Assembly (NCBI GenBank): GCA_950097015.1
Contig: CATNEN010000026.1
Span: 806,001 to 870,000 of the forward strand
From: Macrostomum hystrix
Taxonomy: Eukaryota > Platyhelminthes > Macrostomidae
Length of the DNA stretch: 64,000 nucleotides
Direction of reading: 5' to 3'
In this document: piece by piece, positions 21,280 to 34,500 of the stretch
How the letters are laid out: the number at the start of each line of letters is the position of its first letter
How positions within the stretch are numbered: position 1 is the stretch's first letter
Notes under the pieces: generated by a model
What the model was told of the DNA's origin: nothing
Databases searched by the model: none
Seen by the model: the letters and a program-made list of their open reading frames with translations, nothing else
Made by a program: the position numbers and the translations under genes

Positions 21280-24200
21280 ATGGGCATTGCGGTGTTCAAA
21301 ATCTGCAAAGCCGCATGCTGCAGCATCATAGTTGGCATCAACGTGATGGTCATTGTAAGTTGCACAGCATATTGCGGGAATTTTAATTATTATAACACCC
21401 TTCGAGTCATTGCTATTGATTTTTTCGCTCTGAGAGAATTTCGTCCCCATTGCAGCCAATCGGAGCGGCTCTAGCCCTGATTGGCTGCCTGCTAGCTTGG
21501 GGCTTCTCCAGCCTCACGGATCTCCTCAAGGTGAATGGCGGAGTGCTCAGCTCGCTAGGCAGCTACCTGAGTAGCCTGCTGCCCACCGGCCTGGGCATGG
21601 ACCTGGACAACCTCCTGACTGGTCTGGGCGAAATTTCCGGCGCCATTGGCGGCACCTTCATCGGCGTCGGGTTGGCGCTAGTTGGACTCGCGTGTCTGGG
21701 CTGCCTCGGCGCCGGCTGGACCAATCTGGTTTGCTTGGCTATTGTGAGGGCCTGTGATTCGTACTCAGCTTTTTAGATAACTAAATAGTGCCATTGAACT
21801 TACCTTTAGCTAAGCCAAACAATGTAATTGCAGTATGTGGCTTACCTGTCGGTGCTGCTGACGGGTCAGGTGATTCTCATCGCCATCTTGTTTGCAAAGC
21901 TCGACATGGTGAGTACTGTACGAATATTTCAAGGTTAGCATGCGGCCCAGTGGTCAGAGCTTTGAACGTCTCAATGAGAGGTCAGGGGTTCGAGTCTCTG
22001 CCGAACTGGATTAGGTGTAATAATAAAAATATTTTTCGCAGGAGGGCTGTGGGCAATATCACATCATTTGGTGACACTAGACCCGCAGGCAGCGAGGTGG
22101 AAATTCTGCCCACTTCTCTGACTCCTGAGCACACGCGCTCACACAGGTGTGTACATCTGCCCTGACTTTCTCATCGTCAGCAGTGTACACTCAGTCTGCC
22201 ATGGAAGTAGGCACTCAATGGCGTGAATTGCACGACAAGCCCCCAAGACTTCTCTCCGCGGCTGCGCCCCAAATGAATGTGGCCTCGCCGCGGAATGGAG
22301 CTCAGGGACCTTGGTGCGAGAGGCAAATGCGTTAGACCGCTCTGCCGCTCGCCCGGCCTTGATATGGTGTAATTTAGAGCGTAATTTCCTGAGGTTGAGC
22401 CATCAGAATGTCAAAATTGTCAAACGCACGCCCTAGTTTAAGCAGCTAGTCAAGGACGCCATGACGGACGGACTCAGGAAGTACACCGGGCAAGGCAGCA
22501 GCAATGTGCAAACCCTGGCCCAGAACCTGCTGCACATCTTTGTTGGCTGCTGCGGTGTGAACAATGGAACCGACTTTCAAACTCAGAGTCCGCGATGGAA
22601 TCGAATCTACGCCTACAATGAGAACAACAAAACCGTCAGCTATGGTTGGCCTGAGTTAAAAACCTGTGTTAGCTTTTATTATATTATATTTTTACCAGTC
22701 ATGGATTGAATAAAAGAATTCTTTCTTATTACGATAGGCCTTGCCTACCCAATAACCTGCTGCAAGTTCAACTTGACCGCACTGCAACCGGTGGACAATT
22801 ATTGCAGCTACAATAACACCAACCCCAGCACCAGCTGGTACAGGGAGGGCTGCTTTGATCGCCTGAGTGGCGTGCTTGACGACTGGCTCCATTTGCGGGC
22901 CGTCCTAGGCTTTCTCAGTGCTTGCCTCGGTCTGCAGGTATGTTGCAAGGTCACTCTTCAATGAAAATCGCCATTCACTAACAGTTACTCAGTCACTCTT
23001 CATAGACAGGACTGTCAATTTTTACAGCGTCACTCTTCACACGATATCAGTCACTCTTCACCCGTCATCAGTTACTCTTCACCCGTCATCAGTCACTCTT
23101 CACACGTCATCAGTCACTCTTCACACGTCATCAGTCACTCTTCACCCGTCATCAGTCACTCTTCACCCGTCATCAGTTACTCTTCACCCGTCATCAGTCA
23201 CTCTTCACACGTCATCAGTCACTCTTCACACGTCATCAGTCACTCTTCACCCGTCATCAGTCGCTCTTCACACGTCATCAGTCACTCTTCACACGTCATC
23301 AGTCACTCTTCACCCGTCATCAGTCACTCTTCACCCGTCATCAGTCACTCTTCACACGTCATCAGTCACTCTTCACACGTCATCAGTCACTCTTCACACG
23401 TCATCAGTCACTCTTCACCCGTCATCAGTCACTCTTCACCCGTCATCAATCACTCTTCACCCATCATCAGTCGCTCTTCACACAATATCAGTCACTCTTC
23501 ACACAATATCAGTCACTCTTCACCCGTCATCAGTCACTCTTCAGCCGTCATCAGTCACTCTTCAGCCGTCATCAATCACTCTTTACCCATCATCAGTCAC
23601 TCTTCAGCCGTCATCAGTCACTCTTCACCCATCATCAGTCACTCTTCAGCCGTCATCAGTCACTCTTCAGCCGTCATCAATCACTCTTCACCCATCATCA
23701 GTCACTCTTCAGCCGTCATCAGTCACTCTTCAGCCGTCATCAGTCACTCTTCAGCCGTCATCAATCACTCTTCACACGTCATCAGTTACTCTTCACCCAT
23801 CATCAGTCACTCTTCACCCGTCATCAGTCACTCTTCAGCCGTCATCAGTCACTCTTCAGCCGTCATCAGTCACTCTTCAGCCGTCATCAGTCACTCTTCA
23901 GCCGTCATCAGTCACTCTTCAGCCGTCATCAGTCACTCTTCAGCCGTCATCAATCACTCTTCACCCATCATCAGTCACTCTTCAGCCGTCATCAGTCACT
24001 CTTCAGCCGTCATCAATCACTCTTCACCCATCATCAGTCACTCTTCAGCCGTCATCAGTCACTCTTCAGCCGTCATCAGTCACTCTTCAGCCGTCATCAA
24101 TCACTCTTCACACGTCATCAGTTACTCTTCACCCATCATCAGTCACTCTTCACCCGTCATCAGTCACTCTTCAGCCGTCATCAGTCACTCTTCAGCCGTC

Positions 24201-24602
24201 ATCAATTACTCTTCAGCCGTCATCAGTCACTCTTCAGCCGTCATCAGTCACTCTTCAGCCGTCATCAATCACTCTTCACCCATCATCAGTCACTCTTCAG
24301 CCGTCATCAGTCACTCTTCAGCCGTCATCAGTCACTCTTCAGCCGTCATCAATCACTCTTCACACGTCATCAGTCACTCTTCACCCATCATCAGTCACTC
24401 TTCACCCGTCATCAGTCACTCTTCACCCGTCATCAGTCACTCTTTACCCGTCATCAGTCACTATTCACACGTCATCAGTCACTCATCTTTAAGTGAGTCA
24501 CAATTGCATCACACCTTAAATTTCCAGACACTTCTCGTCGTCGGTTCAGTGCTCATCATTTTGGAACGAACTCAGAGAAAGAGAAATCGAAAGGCCACAT
24601 AA
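21280..24602 (+). CDS. Tetraspanin (6 exons)
   Basis: Exons 21280-21354, 21456-21743, 21834-21908, 22446-22644, 22738-22937, 24528-24602, all in frame, giving 303 aa. TM1 spans the exon 1/2 join, TM2 lies near residues 92-115, TM3 is in exon 3, and TM4 spans the exon 5/6 join. The large outer loop carries the tetraspanin signature VGCCG, then a CC pair (PITCC) and further Cys (YCSY, EGCFD) that form the loop disulfides. The short basic tail ends RKRNRKAT. Tetraspanins organise plasma-membrane microdomains with integrins and other partners. The first outer loop (about 45 aa) is longer than usual. The exon 4 donor is weak (G|GTTGGC); an alternative at 22666 (CT|GTGTTA) also keeps frame and adds 7 residues. 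Intron 3 carries a tRNA-like element and a SINE, intron 5 a 21-bp satellite. AATAAA lies at 24873. Confidence 0.9.
21940..22036 (+). mobile_element. Second tRNA-like element (tetraspanin intron 3)
   Basis: GTGGTCAGAGC (A-box-like) and GGGTTCGAGTCTC (B-box-like, with a CAGGG/CTCTG stem pairing as in a T-arm) are followed by an A/T-rich tail. The anticodon arm does not fold properly, so this looks like a tRNA-derived SINE or pseudo-tRNA of a different family from copies A-F. Confidence 0.55.
22039..22358 (-). mobile_element. tRNA-derived SINE, copy C (tetraspanin intron 3)
   Basis: Same family as copy A; tRNA-like head at the right end, tail abutting the second tRNA-like element. It is antisense to its host gene, the only one of the intronic copies that is. 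Confidence 0.85.
23030..24488. repeat. 21-bp minisatellite in tetraspanin intron 5, about 69 copies
   Basis: Unit is CACTCTTCANNCGTCATCAGT in circular form with a strict 21-bp period; the NN position alternates among AC, CC and GC, and some units have CCATC for CGTC. It starts about 90 bp after the exon 5 donor and ends 40 bp before the exon 6 acceptor. A 524-codon open frame crosses it only because 21 is a multiple of three. Confidence 0.97.
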
Positions 24603-24872
24603 ATAATAATTTCTGGTGTAATTTTCGAGTATATGATGAATACTTGAAGTCTAAAACTATGCATATGCAGAAAGTTCTCTAGTAAACAGTCTAGCTCGTT
24701 TCGTACATTGTACAAGGCTTGTACAAGGCGAGAAGCCTTTTTCTTAGAAAAAAGAATGTCTATGACAAACTACGAGTATATTGTTATTTTTTTCCTTTCA
24801 CTGTTTTAGCAATCAGCAACTCAATCAATTCGATTCTGGTGCAAATGGGCAGATAGTAAGATACAAGGCTAG

Positions 24873-24878
24873 AATAAA
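24873..24878 (+). promoter_or_regulatory. Candidate poly(A) signal of the tetraspanin gene
   Basis: AATAAA, 271 nt after the stop codon. Confidence 0.5.
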
Positions 24879-25242
24879 GTATATATTTAATCATTAATGC
24901 ACGTGCAAATGAGCAGCTGATTGACTTCACAATATTTTTCATCAAACATGCGCAGCGACATATTTCTAAATAAAAAAGAGAATTCTGAATTAAACATTCA
25001 AGATTATCGAATACTTTGCATACAGACTCGACTTACGATCTGCTGAAGTTGCTAACATAAAAGTACATTGCGATGGATTCAAAGTCGCTTTAATTAGTTG
25101 GTAAATAAAAAGCGCTTTAAGTGTTGAAGTTTCACTAAAAGATTACAACAATTTGTAGATTATACAAAGCACTAAAGATGAACCAGGTAAGTGAGAGTTA
25201 GTTTGAGCACCCTTACCAGCACCGAATTTAAGCCTCGAATAA

Positions 25243-25248
25243 TTTATT
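25243..25248 (-). promoter_or_regulatory. Candidate poly(A) signal of the SOGA/MTCL1 gene
   Basis: Minus-strand AATAAA, about 290 nt after the stop codon at 25534. Confidence 0.45.
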
Positions 25249-25533
25249 AACCATTTGAAAATTCAATCATGCGCAAATTGTAAGTTTTGCTACTATGAGT
25301 AGCTTAGAAAGCATTTAAGCGTCGAGTGTATACAAATTCCTACAAAACCCAACACCCAACACAATGGCTATTCGCCTCCGGGGTTTGACGACGAAAAAAA
25401 CAAAAAGCAGCGAAACGGAAACAGACCGTGAAATAAAAGTGCATTTGAATTGTCAATAGAAACAAAAAAGAGAAAAGCAGCGTGAGAGTCCGACAGAGAG
25501 GCAGAGAAACGAATAAAAGCTTGGACAAATTGT

Positions 25534-28500
25534 CTAGCTGCTCCTAGGGAAGAATTTCTTAATGCCAGTTGGAGCCTTCGGTGGCGGTAGCGACGCCTGC
25601 TGCGGCTGCGGCTGCAGCTGCGGCTGCTGCTGCGGCTGCGGCTGCTGCTGAGGCTGCGGCTGCGGCTGCGGCTGCGGCTGCGGCTGAGGTGCCGGCTTGA
25701 CAGATTTCAGCGTTACGCCGAATGGATTCCTCAACCCGGACGTTGAAGGCTTCGAAGACTTTGGCGCCGGCTGCGGCGGCGGCGGCTTCTGCTGCAGCTG
25801 CGACTTTTCCGGCTGCTGTTGCTGCTGCTGTTGTTGTTGTTGTTGTTGCTGTTGCTGCTGCAGCTGCTTCTCTGGAAGTTTTGTCGGAGGATCATCAGAG
25901 ACCTGATTTCGGTTGAGCACGGCGCCGCTACCGGCAGGTAGGAGACGCTCGCTGCTGGCGTAGACCTGCTCATCGTAAGCCTGGTAGAAGCGTCTTCTGG
26001 CAGCCGCATTGCTGCTCGCCATCTTAGACAGGCTGCTTGTAGAGCCAGACAGCGAGCTGTCGGGGTCGGCTGTGGACACGTGAGGTGAAAATCGGACAGT
26101 TGGAAACGTCAGGTTGGTCTGCGATGAGGCCAGACTCTCGCGAGAGTTCGTTCGACTCGACGGCTTGATCCAGAAGCCGGGCGTCGGGTCCGGGAAGGCG
26201 GTCACCTTCTTGACGGACACGTCTGGACTGGCGGAGCGCTTGGAGCGGAACGGACTCTCGGCGCGGAGCAGCGACCTGGGGGCCGACCAGTCCATGCTGA
26301 TGGATCTGTTGCCCAGGTTTCCAGCTCCAGTCAGCTGCGGTTGGCGCTGCTGCTGAGGGCCGGGCACGGCACCCGTTGAACCGAATGGATCCTCGGTGGA
26401 GGCGGCGGTGGTAGCGGAGGGCCCGCTCGCGGCAGCAACACCGGATGTGTTGCTGAGGCTGCTGGCGCTGTTCAGAGCGGACCTATAACTGTGTGTGAAT
26501 GGATACTTATTAGGAATTCCCTATGCTTGTCAAAAATATTAAGTATGTCCATTTTAGCGAATATTGCAGGTCAAGAATTGGAAAAAGATAAATTCATTTA
26601 GATTACCTTAGTTTTCCCTGTTTGGCAGTTCCGCCAGCAGTTTTGTCGTGTCCGCTGACGCGATTCTTGAATTTCACAATGTCGTTTACGATCAGCTTGA
26701 TGCTTGCCCTCAGCTGAAGAGGAACAAATGTTGAGATAGTTGAAGAACGCTATCCTAAAAATTTCTAAATATTCAGCCTCCCCTTTGGGTTTGACTGGTC
26801 AGTTTGTATTTCACAAGCGTACCTCGTCTTGTCTGGCAGGAAACTCCTCTGAGCCTTCCTGCAGCTTCAGCGCGTCCGCCTCCTCGACTGCGTTCAAGAA
26901 TCTATCCAGCCATTGGTCCAGCATCACTCGTAACTGCTCTGCCGCGAACTGCAGCGACAGTTTCTCACTCTGCCATCGCTTGCGCTCCCTCAACAGGTTG
27001 TCCTGAAGACCCTCGGCTCGACCACGCCATTCAACAGCATCTTGGCGGAAACTGTCGGCCTGAAGTGAGAATTCGGTTCAGTCACAAATTTCGTTCATGC
27101 TGTTCTATTTAGCCATGTCGAAATTCAGTGAGTATAGTTATAAATTTTATGGACAAGCTTGCCTGAGCAAACACCAGCTGCATCTCGTCCACGCGCTGAT
27201 TAAGCTGCGTCACCTCCTGGCTCCATCTGTCCAGCTGTTCAAGACTCTTCTGCGCCAGCTTCTCCGTCAATTCTCGCACCTCTTTGCGCAGTCGATCCAG
27301 CTTCTTTTCCTGCTCAGCCAGGCGCACCTGGTACTCGTTCCGCTCGGCTTCAAATGCGGCGTCTCCAGCCCCGGACACGATCGGCGGCGCCTTCTTGCTC
27401 CCAGCGAAGCGCTGCAGCACCTTCGGAATCTTCTTCTCCTCAACGAAGCCGCCTGCCTTGGCCTTCAGCTCTAGATTCTCATGCTGCAGGCGCGACTTCT
27501 CTTCGTCGTGCTCCAGAGTCTGCTTGGTCAGCTGCTCCTGGAGTTGCACCAGCCGGCGATCTCGGTCCAGGAGGGACGCCTGCAGCTCCTGCGCTGATGG
27601 TTCGCGGCCACCGCTGTACTTTTCTGACTGGAAAACAGGTTCGCAAAACACTTGTCCTAAAAATAAAATCTAAATTGCAGCAGCGCTGCCGGCACTATAA
27701 CATAATTTAGTGACACTAGACCCGCAGCCAGCTAGGAGGCAGTGTGCACTTTCACTGTGCCTTGGAGGTTGGCACTCAATGGCGTAAATTGCCCGATAAG
27801 CCCACAAGCCTTCATTCCACGGCTGCGCCCCAAATGAATGTGGTCTCATCTCGGAATCGAGCTCAGGGACCTTGGAGCGAGTGGCAAGCCGCACTGCCAC
27901 TCACCCCCCTTGTGCTTTTCCTAACATTTATCGAAGTTTTCCACTTAAAAAGGATCGCATACCCGATGCAGAGCTCTCTGCAGGGCGTCCTTCTCGCGAA
28001 TCCAGGCGTCCCGGTCGTTCTTCAGTCGCTCCTTGGTGCTGTAGTACAGCTCGCGGAATTCCTCAACCTCGCGCTGATAAGCTTCAACCTGTAGCTTTAG
28101 TGTGATCTGCTGGTGCGTCAACTGCAGGTAGATCTTCTCCACCTGTTCCAGGTGTTTTAGTCGCACCTGGATGTCCATGGGCACCTGGGCATCGGCGTCC
28201 TTTAATTAGAAGATTTTCGTTGCTGTCATTTGTTCTCACACGTATGTGTCTACAATTGACAATCGCCTGAGCGATTGATGATCGAATAATAGCGCTCCCT
28301 TACCCTGTCCAGCAGGCTGGCTGGCGAGCTCACAGATTGGAAGCCGCTGTCCCCGGCCGCTGGCCGCTGCCTGCCGACACCCGCCCCGCCCGCCAACAGC
28401 GTCAGATCCTGTCTGGCCAGCTCCAGCTCTCGCCTGGCCTCGTCCCGCTCCTGGCGCAGTTCGGCGCACCGTCGCTGCGCCTCCTCCCTGGCTTGCTCCG

Positions 28501-31500
28501 CGCTCCGTGCCGCTTGCTCGCCGCGCTGACGCAGCTGGGCCGCCTCGCCCGTCTGCCAGTCGCGACTGGCCTCGGCCTCCTCCAGCTGGCAGCGCAGGCT
28601 GCGGCCCTCCTTCTCCTGTTCGGCCAGCTGCTGCCGCAGGGTGGCCAGATCCGACTCCGCCGACGTCAGTTTCTGATTGGCCTGCTTCAGGACGCCATCC
28701 AGATCGGAGATCTCTCTCTCCCGGTTGGCTAGCCGTGTGTTGATGAGGCCGATCAGCTCGTCCTTCTCCCGGATTCGGTCGTCCCTGTTGCGCACCGCCT
28801 CCTGGTAGCCTCGAAGGCGTTCGTCCGCCTCCGCCAACTCCGACTTGCGCTCGGCCAGCTGATCTCGGAGCTCCGCCAACTGGCGCTCCTTGTCCGCAGC
28901 CGAGGTAATGCAGCGGTGCAGCTCCTCCTTGAGACGGGCGCTCTCTGTGTTCTTCTCCCGCACGCCTGTGATGGTTTGTTGGTTGGTTTTTTTTTAATGA
29001 TTATTGACCAAAGAACCAGAGACCAATTAGTGCGTAGTAAAGCTCGTATTAATTAATTCTACGCTAACCAATACTACAACTGATGAGTTTGTGCTGCATA
29101 TCATATGAAAATTAAATGAAAAAAACGACGGGTGGAAAATGACAACAAAAGAGCACAATATACCAATAAAATCTAACATCGACAACACCAATGAATAATA
29201 TGCGTGGGGAAGGAAATAGTTGAAGTACGAGTTCTTCTCGTAGTTACTACCAATTACTCGTAGTTACTACCAATAGCACTTATCAGTGAAAAGTCATGGT
29301 CCCACATAGCGTGACAAATCGGATTGTCTATGGCAGGGGTCGGCAAACCCCGGCCCGCGGGCCAGATGCGGCACTCGAAGCTCCCAAATTGCCCCTTCCG
29401 ACACCTACAGTATCATGTTTCATTTTTCCCATGTCTCATCTCTCCGTCCTGCGTCTCATCTCTACCCTGTCTCATATTTCTACAGCTCGCTGGCATCTTT
29501 TAGGTTCTCTCTTTGGCCCGCTAGCGAATAAGTTTGCCGACTCCTGGTCTATGGGTTACTTTTCTATGGTAGCATGGTTCCGAAACGGTCATTGATGACT
29601 CATATATCTAAAAACTGACGTTTCCAATGGCGCGAAACATTAAATTCTGCGGAAAACATCTAATTATAGCCTGTAATCGTTTTGTCTATGGCCAAACCAA
29701 AATTAAATAGAGCGACGCAAATAATAACATTTTTACTACCCCACTCTAATCAGCATTTTAGTTATGTCTATGGTCCAATCACTGTCCAAGGTCCAAGCAA
29801 ACCTTAGAGTCGTTTAAAATAACATGGGAAATCTAATGAACGCAGACAATCGCTTCCACCTAGTGACAATAAATAAACTTGTCCGGAGACTGCGTAAGGC
29901 CACGTGATTAGAGGCCGTTACCGAGCTCTGAGTACCAAAGGCTGTGCTAATAAACAGGTGCGAATGAACGGACCAAAACATAGACAGGCAATAGTTTTAC
30001 ATAGTTTTTTATCTTTTTACTGTGCTTTTCGAATAGAAAATAAAGATGGTTCTTTCTTCAAGAATGTGCCGATTTCAATATATTGCTTACCGCACCGATC
30101 TGTTGATGGCCTTTAAATCTGTCACAATCGTGAATGTAGTGGTTTGCTTATGTCTAAATGTTAGTCATACAAGCATAAGAAACCATTTATATTGCTTTTA
30201 TTCAATGCTAGCGCAAAACATTTAAATAAAACTATATGAATGTGTAAACGGAAGGTAAATTAAGGGGTCGGAGACTTAGAACTTTGGGAGTAAAAGACAA
30301 GAAGATTTTTGCATTTCTTGAAGATTTTGTTCGATTCTCACGGATCAACTAACTCACGAGATAATTGTCTCCTTTGTAGAGGGGCGTAAGATTGCTGGTC
30401 CCATATACTAAATTTACTTTTGCTATAGCTTGTTGTAAGAAACTGTCATTTACCTTTAAATAAGACATGTCGATTAAAAACTTAATACACATAAATTGAA
30501 GAGTGTTTAGAATTTCAGACGGAATGCACTCACTCGAAAACTGGCTCTTAAGTAGGTGCAGTTCGTTTTTCAGTCGCTCGAATTCCCTGTCGGCCTCCTG
30601 CAACTTCCGCTGCAGGCCCCGAATGGTGTCGTCCTGCTCAAAGATGTGCTCCTCTCGCAGTCGCAGTTCTTCGTTGAGAATGTGCAGATTCTTGTCCGAT
30701 GCGGCCTGGAAATAAATGGATATGCCGTACATACCAATTAGATGAGAGAAAGTTGACATGAGCCATATACAAGCACACTTTCGAAGTACTCTTCTTTTTA
30801 GACTCATCCAATATTTAAACAATCAGTTTTACCTTGTCCTTCTCCATCTTGGCCACCTTGGCCTGCAACTGGTCGTTTCGCTTCTTCATTTCGAGCAGCT
30901 CCTTGCGCTGCGAGTCCAGCGCCCGGGACCGATCCTCAATGCGGCTCTGCGTAGAAGTTGCGGCGCGGGCAGTTGAACTACCAGTCTCCGAGGAGTCCGC
31001 GTCGTCGACCAGAAGCTTCAAAGCTTCGTACATCTTGCGGCTCTGGTCGAGTTTCATTTGGTACTCCTTCAGTTGGGCATCTTTGTCGCTGATCTGAAGT
31101 TTCGGAGTAGGTGAAAGTGGGATGATAGCGGGTGAAATTCTACTTGGTCTAAAACTGTATTCATGGCAGATAGCCTCACTAGAAATCGTCTTTGTATCCA
31201 AGTATAAACTACCCGAAAAGTTTGACTACATAAATACTTGGTCTGTCAGTTTTAAGAGTAATAGAACACCATAAAACAATTAAACTTACAATGATGCGAT
31301 ACTTTTCGTTATCCTTCTCCTCTCGCTTCTGATCCTCGCTGAGGCTCTCCAGCCGTTTCTGATAGTGCCTTGTTCGCTGCCTCTCCTCTTTCAGCAGCAG
31401 TTCTAGGCTTTGAAGGCGTTCGCGAAATCGATTCTGCAAATTGGAAAGTGTGTTCCTTCCTTAAACGTGTTACTCTCGAAAGGCATTGAAGTTAATAGCG

Positions 31501-34500
31501 AGTTTCTTGGGTGGCTCCAAGACCTTTAGTGTCTCCCAACAAAGCCTGCGAGACTCACATCCCAATAGTGCACATCCTGCTGCTGCTGCTGCCCCTCGGC
31601 TAGTCTTTCACTGCCTCCTCCAACAAAGACATCGTCTTTGTCGCCGGAGTTGTCTCCAGTTTTGCTGACTTCGATAGCCACAGGCGTTGATTTGGCGCCG
31701 TCGCTGCTGCTGGAATCCGCAGAGCTGTGTGATGAATTGAATGCAAGGGTAAGAATGTATTCCGATTAAGACAGTGCAGGGAGGAATTCCTCTTAAAGTG
31801 CTCCTGACCTTTCATATTCATACATAAAACGCCGCCGAAGAGTCACCAGCGAAAGCAGATCGCCAAGCAGCTCATTCTGCTTCTGAAGCTTCTCAAGTTG
31901 TTCCACAAAGAAACGCTCGTCCTCCTCGTAGGTCCTCCGACTCTCCTGCAGCTCCTCGTCCAGTGACTTCAAGCGAGTCTGCATGCTCTCCGCTTTTGAG
32001 TCGCTTTTCTTTATGACCAACAGAAGATCCTCTGAGAATTTTAGTGGTACGATTTATTAGGATTTAAAAAAGCTGGGAATTTCGAATCAAAATGGGTTGG
32101 TTTTTTGCTCACCGACTTCATCCTCGAGGTCGCCGACCTCGCGAATGAGCTCAGCCTTGGTGGCATTCTCCAGCTCCTGAATGCTCTTCTTCGCGGTGCC
32201 TTTCTGGCCTTGCGAGGCCGCCTTCTGTACGTCCATCTTCTCAAGCTCAATCCGGAGGTTCGAGTTCGTGCCCTCCAGCTCACCGATACGGCGTCGCAGC
32301 TCCGAGACTTTCAACTCCAGCTGCTTCTTGGCCTCGCTGGTTTCGATCCACTTTTCCTGCATGGCGAAGTCTTCGGCACTCAATTGAGCAGCCGCTGTTA
32401 CCTTAGTTTTCATATCCTCCAGGTCTCTGTCAATCTCGGAGAGCAGACTCTGAGCCTCTAGGGTGTCTGAAATAAGAAGTTTGCATCGTGATCATGCTCA
32501 TTTTAGAAAAAAAAGACATTAAATTTTAGACAAAAAAGAATTCTTGACCATCTCTTCAATAGTAACAAACCAAAAATCAACATGAATTTGAACGCAAGAT
32601 CGAAACTTGCTCACTGTACTCACTGTACTTAAACGAAGCTCTTCGTCTGTGAGCGTCCACTACCGCCTGAGCACCGTTTTCGCCCCCGCCGCCGCCAGCC
32701 TCCTCCAGCCGCGATTCTAACTCGGCTACATCATGGCGCAGGGTCCGATTCTCCCTGTCCAAGTCGGCCATCTTGCGTCTAAGGCCGGCGGCCTCCCGCT
32801 CCAACTGCTCGTCTAGCTCCGCCTCGACGCTTTCGTCGCTACCGTAGCGGCCACGGCCGACTCCGCCGCCTCCACCTCCGCTAGCTCCGTCGCCTCCGCC
32901 ACCTCCACCGCTACTGCCACCGCCGCCTCCACTGCCAAGCTTGTGCAGCTTGGCCGTTAGGCCCTCATTTTCTTCCTCGGCTTCTTCGAGTTTTCGTTTG
33001 AGAATTTTCGCCTCCTCTTTGGAGAAGCGCAGCTGTTCGACCAGGTCAGTCTCGCGCTCTTTGGTGGCAGTCAGCTCGCGCTTCAAGTGATCCTCTTCAA
33101 TTGATGGCTCGCGAGACACCACCTGACCTAGGCGGGGCTGCAGCCAAGAGAGCAATATGTTTTATTCAATGTTATCACATTCGCACACCAGTCGAAATAG
33201 CTCGTAATATGCAGATTCATCTGCTCACCCTTGGACTGGACTTGTCGACCACCTGAAGCGGACCAGAGTCGGAAATTCCAGCGTCTGACTTCACTTTTTC
33301 GAGCTGTTGTTTTGTGAGTTTAAAATAAGTTTTGCAATCAAGTACAAATAAGGCTGCGTTCAAGTACTATAAGTCACGTACGTCTGCCTATGGTACGCTA
33401 ATATCAATAGAGTGTACCCTAACTTTTTCATAGTCAGGCAGTGCACACTCTCCACTGTACACTCTCACTGGCCATCAAGGGCGCAAGTCGCACCACAAGC
33501 TCCAAAGCCTTCTCACCGTGGCTGCGCCGCAAATGAATGTGGCCTCGCCGCGGATTCGAGCTCAGGGACCTTGATCAGGGACCGACGCGTTCCCTAGGCG
33601 ATTGAAAGGCGACGCGACGCCTTTCAATTCTATACACTCATTTCTCAGCACATCCCCAACCATTTTCCTATTGGCTGGCAGCTCAGGTTCTAATGAGCTT
33701 CTCACCTCCAGTTTGGCCCTATCGATCTCGTTCTCTAGCCGAATTCGTTCTCTCTCCGAGGACTCCAGCTCAAATTTCAGCTTCTGATTCTCGGATTCCA
33801 GTCGGAGTCGCTTCTCCTCGATGAACTCCAGCTCGTCGTGCAGCCGTACTGACACCTCCTTTGCCATGCGCAACTCATCTTCGAGCTCTTGAATCTGAAG
33901 GCAAAGAGTTGGCGGTAGATATTTTCTTTAAAGAAAGTTAAATGGTTTAAATGAGAATCAGATATTCAGATTTCGAGGACCCAATTGAATTTGTTTCTGT
34001 GCATATGTCTTCCAGATTTTAACGACAAGAAGAAAAAATGCCCTGGCACCCGTTCAGCAAGCGGAACAGATCACTGTGGAGAACGAACGAATTAACCAAC
34101 TGGTTAGATCTGATTTAGACCAATCCGTCACAATGTGGCATATACGAGTAGCCAAGTTCGGGAGTTAACGCGCCTTTCGAAGGCCTTTTCCGCCTCTCTG
34201 CATGCATCAATTAGAGGAAAACCTGACTGAACATGACCGGGGACCAGAGCTCCCCTGCCAGGAGCAAGCCGCTTGGACCAACAAACAGCTGCCACATTCC
34301 TTCTTCTTTTCCTTAGCCTCCTCCGTCTCTGTCTCTCAGTGTTGCCATTCCAAGCATCGGTTTCATATTTTCTAGATGTGCAACAACTTTTTCTAATTCG
34401 CATGCTGCCTAGTGGTGCGTGCAGAAGTGCGCCAAAAGCATCAGACTCGCGTAGGGCAAGATCGGAATGAAAATGCATTAAAAAACTGGAGCTTCCGATG

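Larger units (their letters stand above)
24603..25533. other. Convergent 3' intergenic region
   Basis: Separates the tetraspanin and SOGA genes, which end facing each other. Contains an AATAAA for each. No gene seen. Confidence 0.6.

Noticed and set aside
22918-24492. A 524-codon open frame with SVTLHPSS-type repeats
   Set aside because: It runs from tetraspanin exon 5 into the intronic 21-bp satellite; the period is a multiple of three and the exon 5 and 6 splice sites fit precisely.
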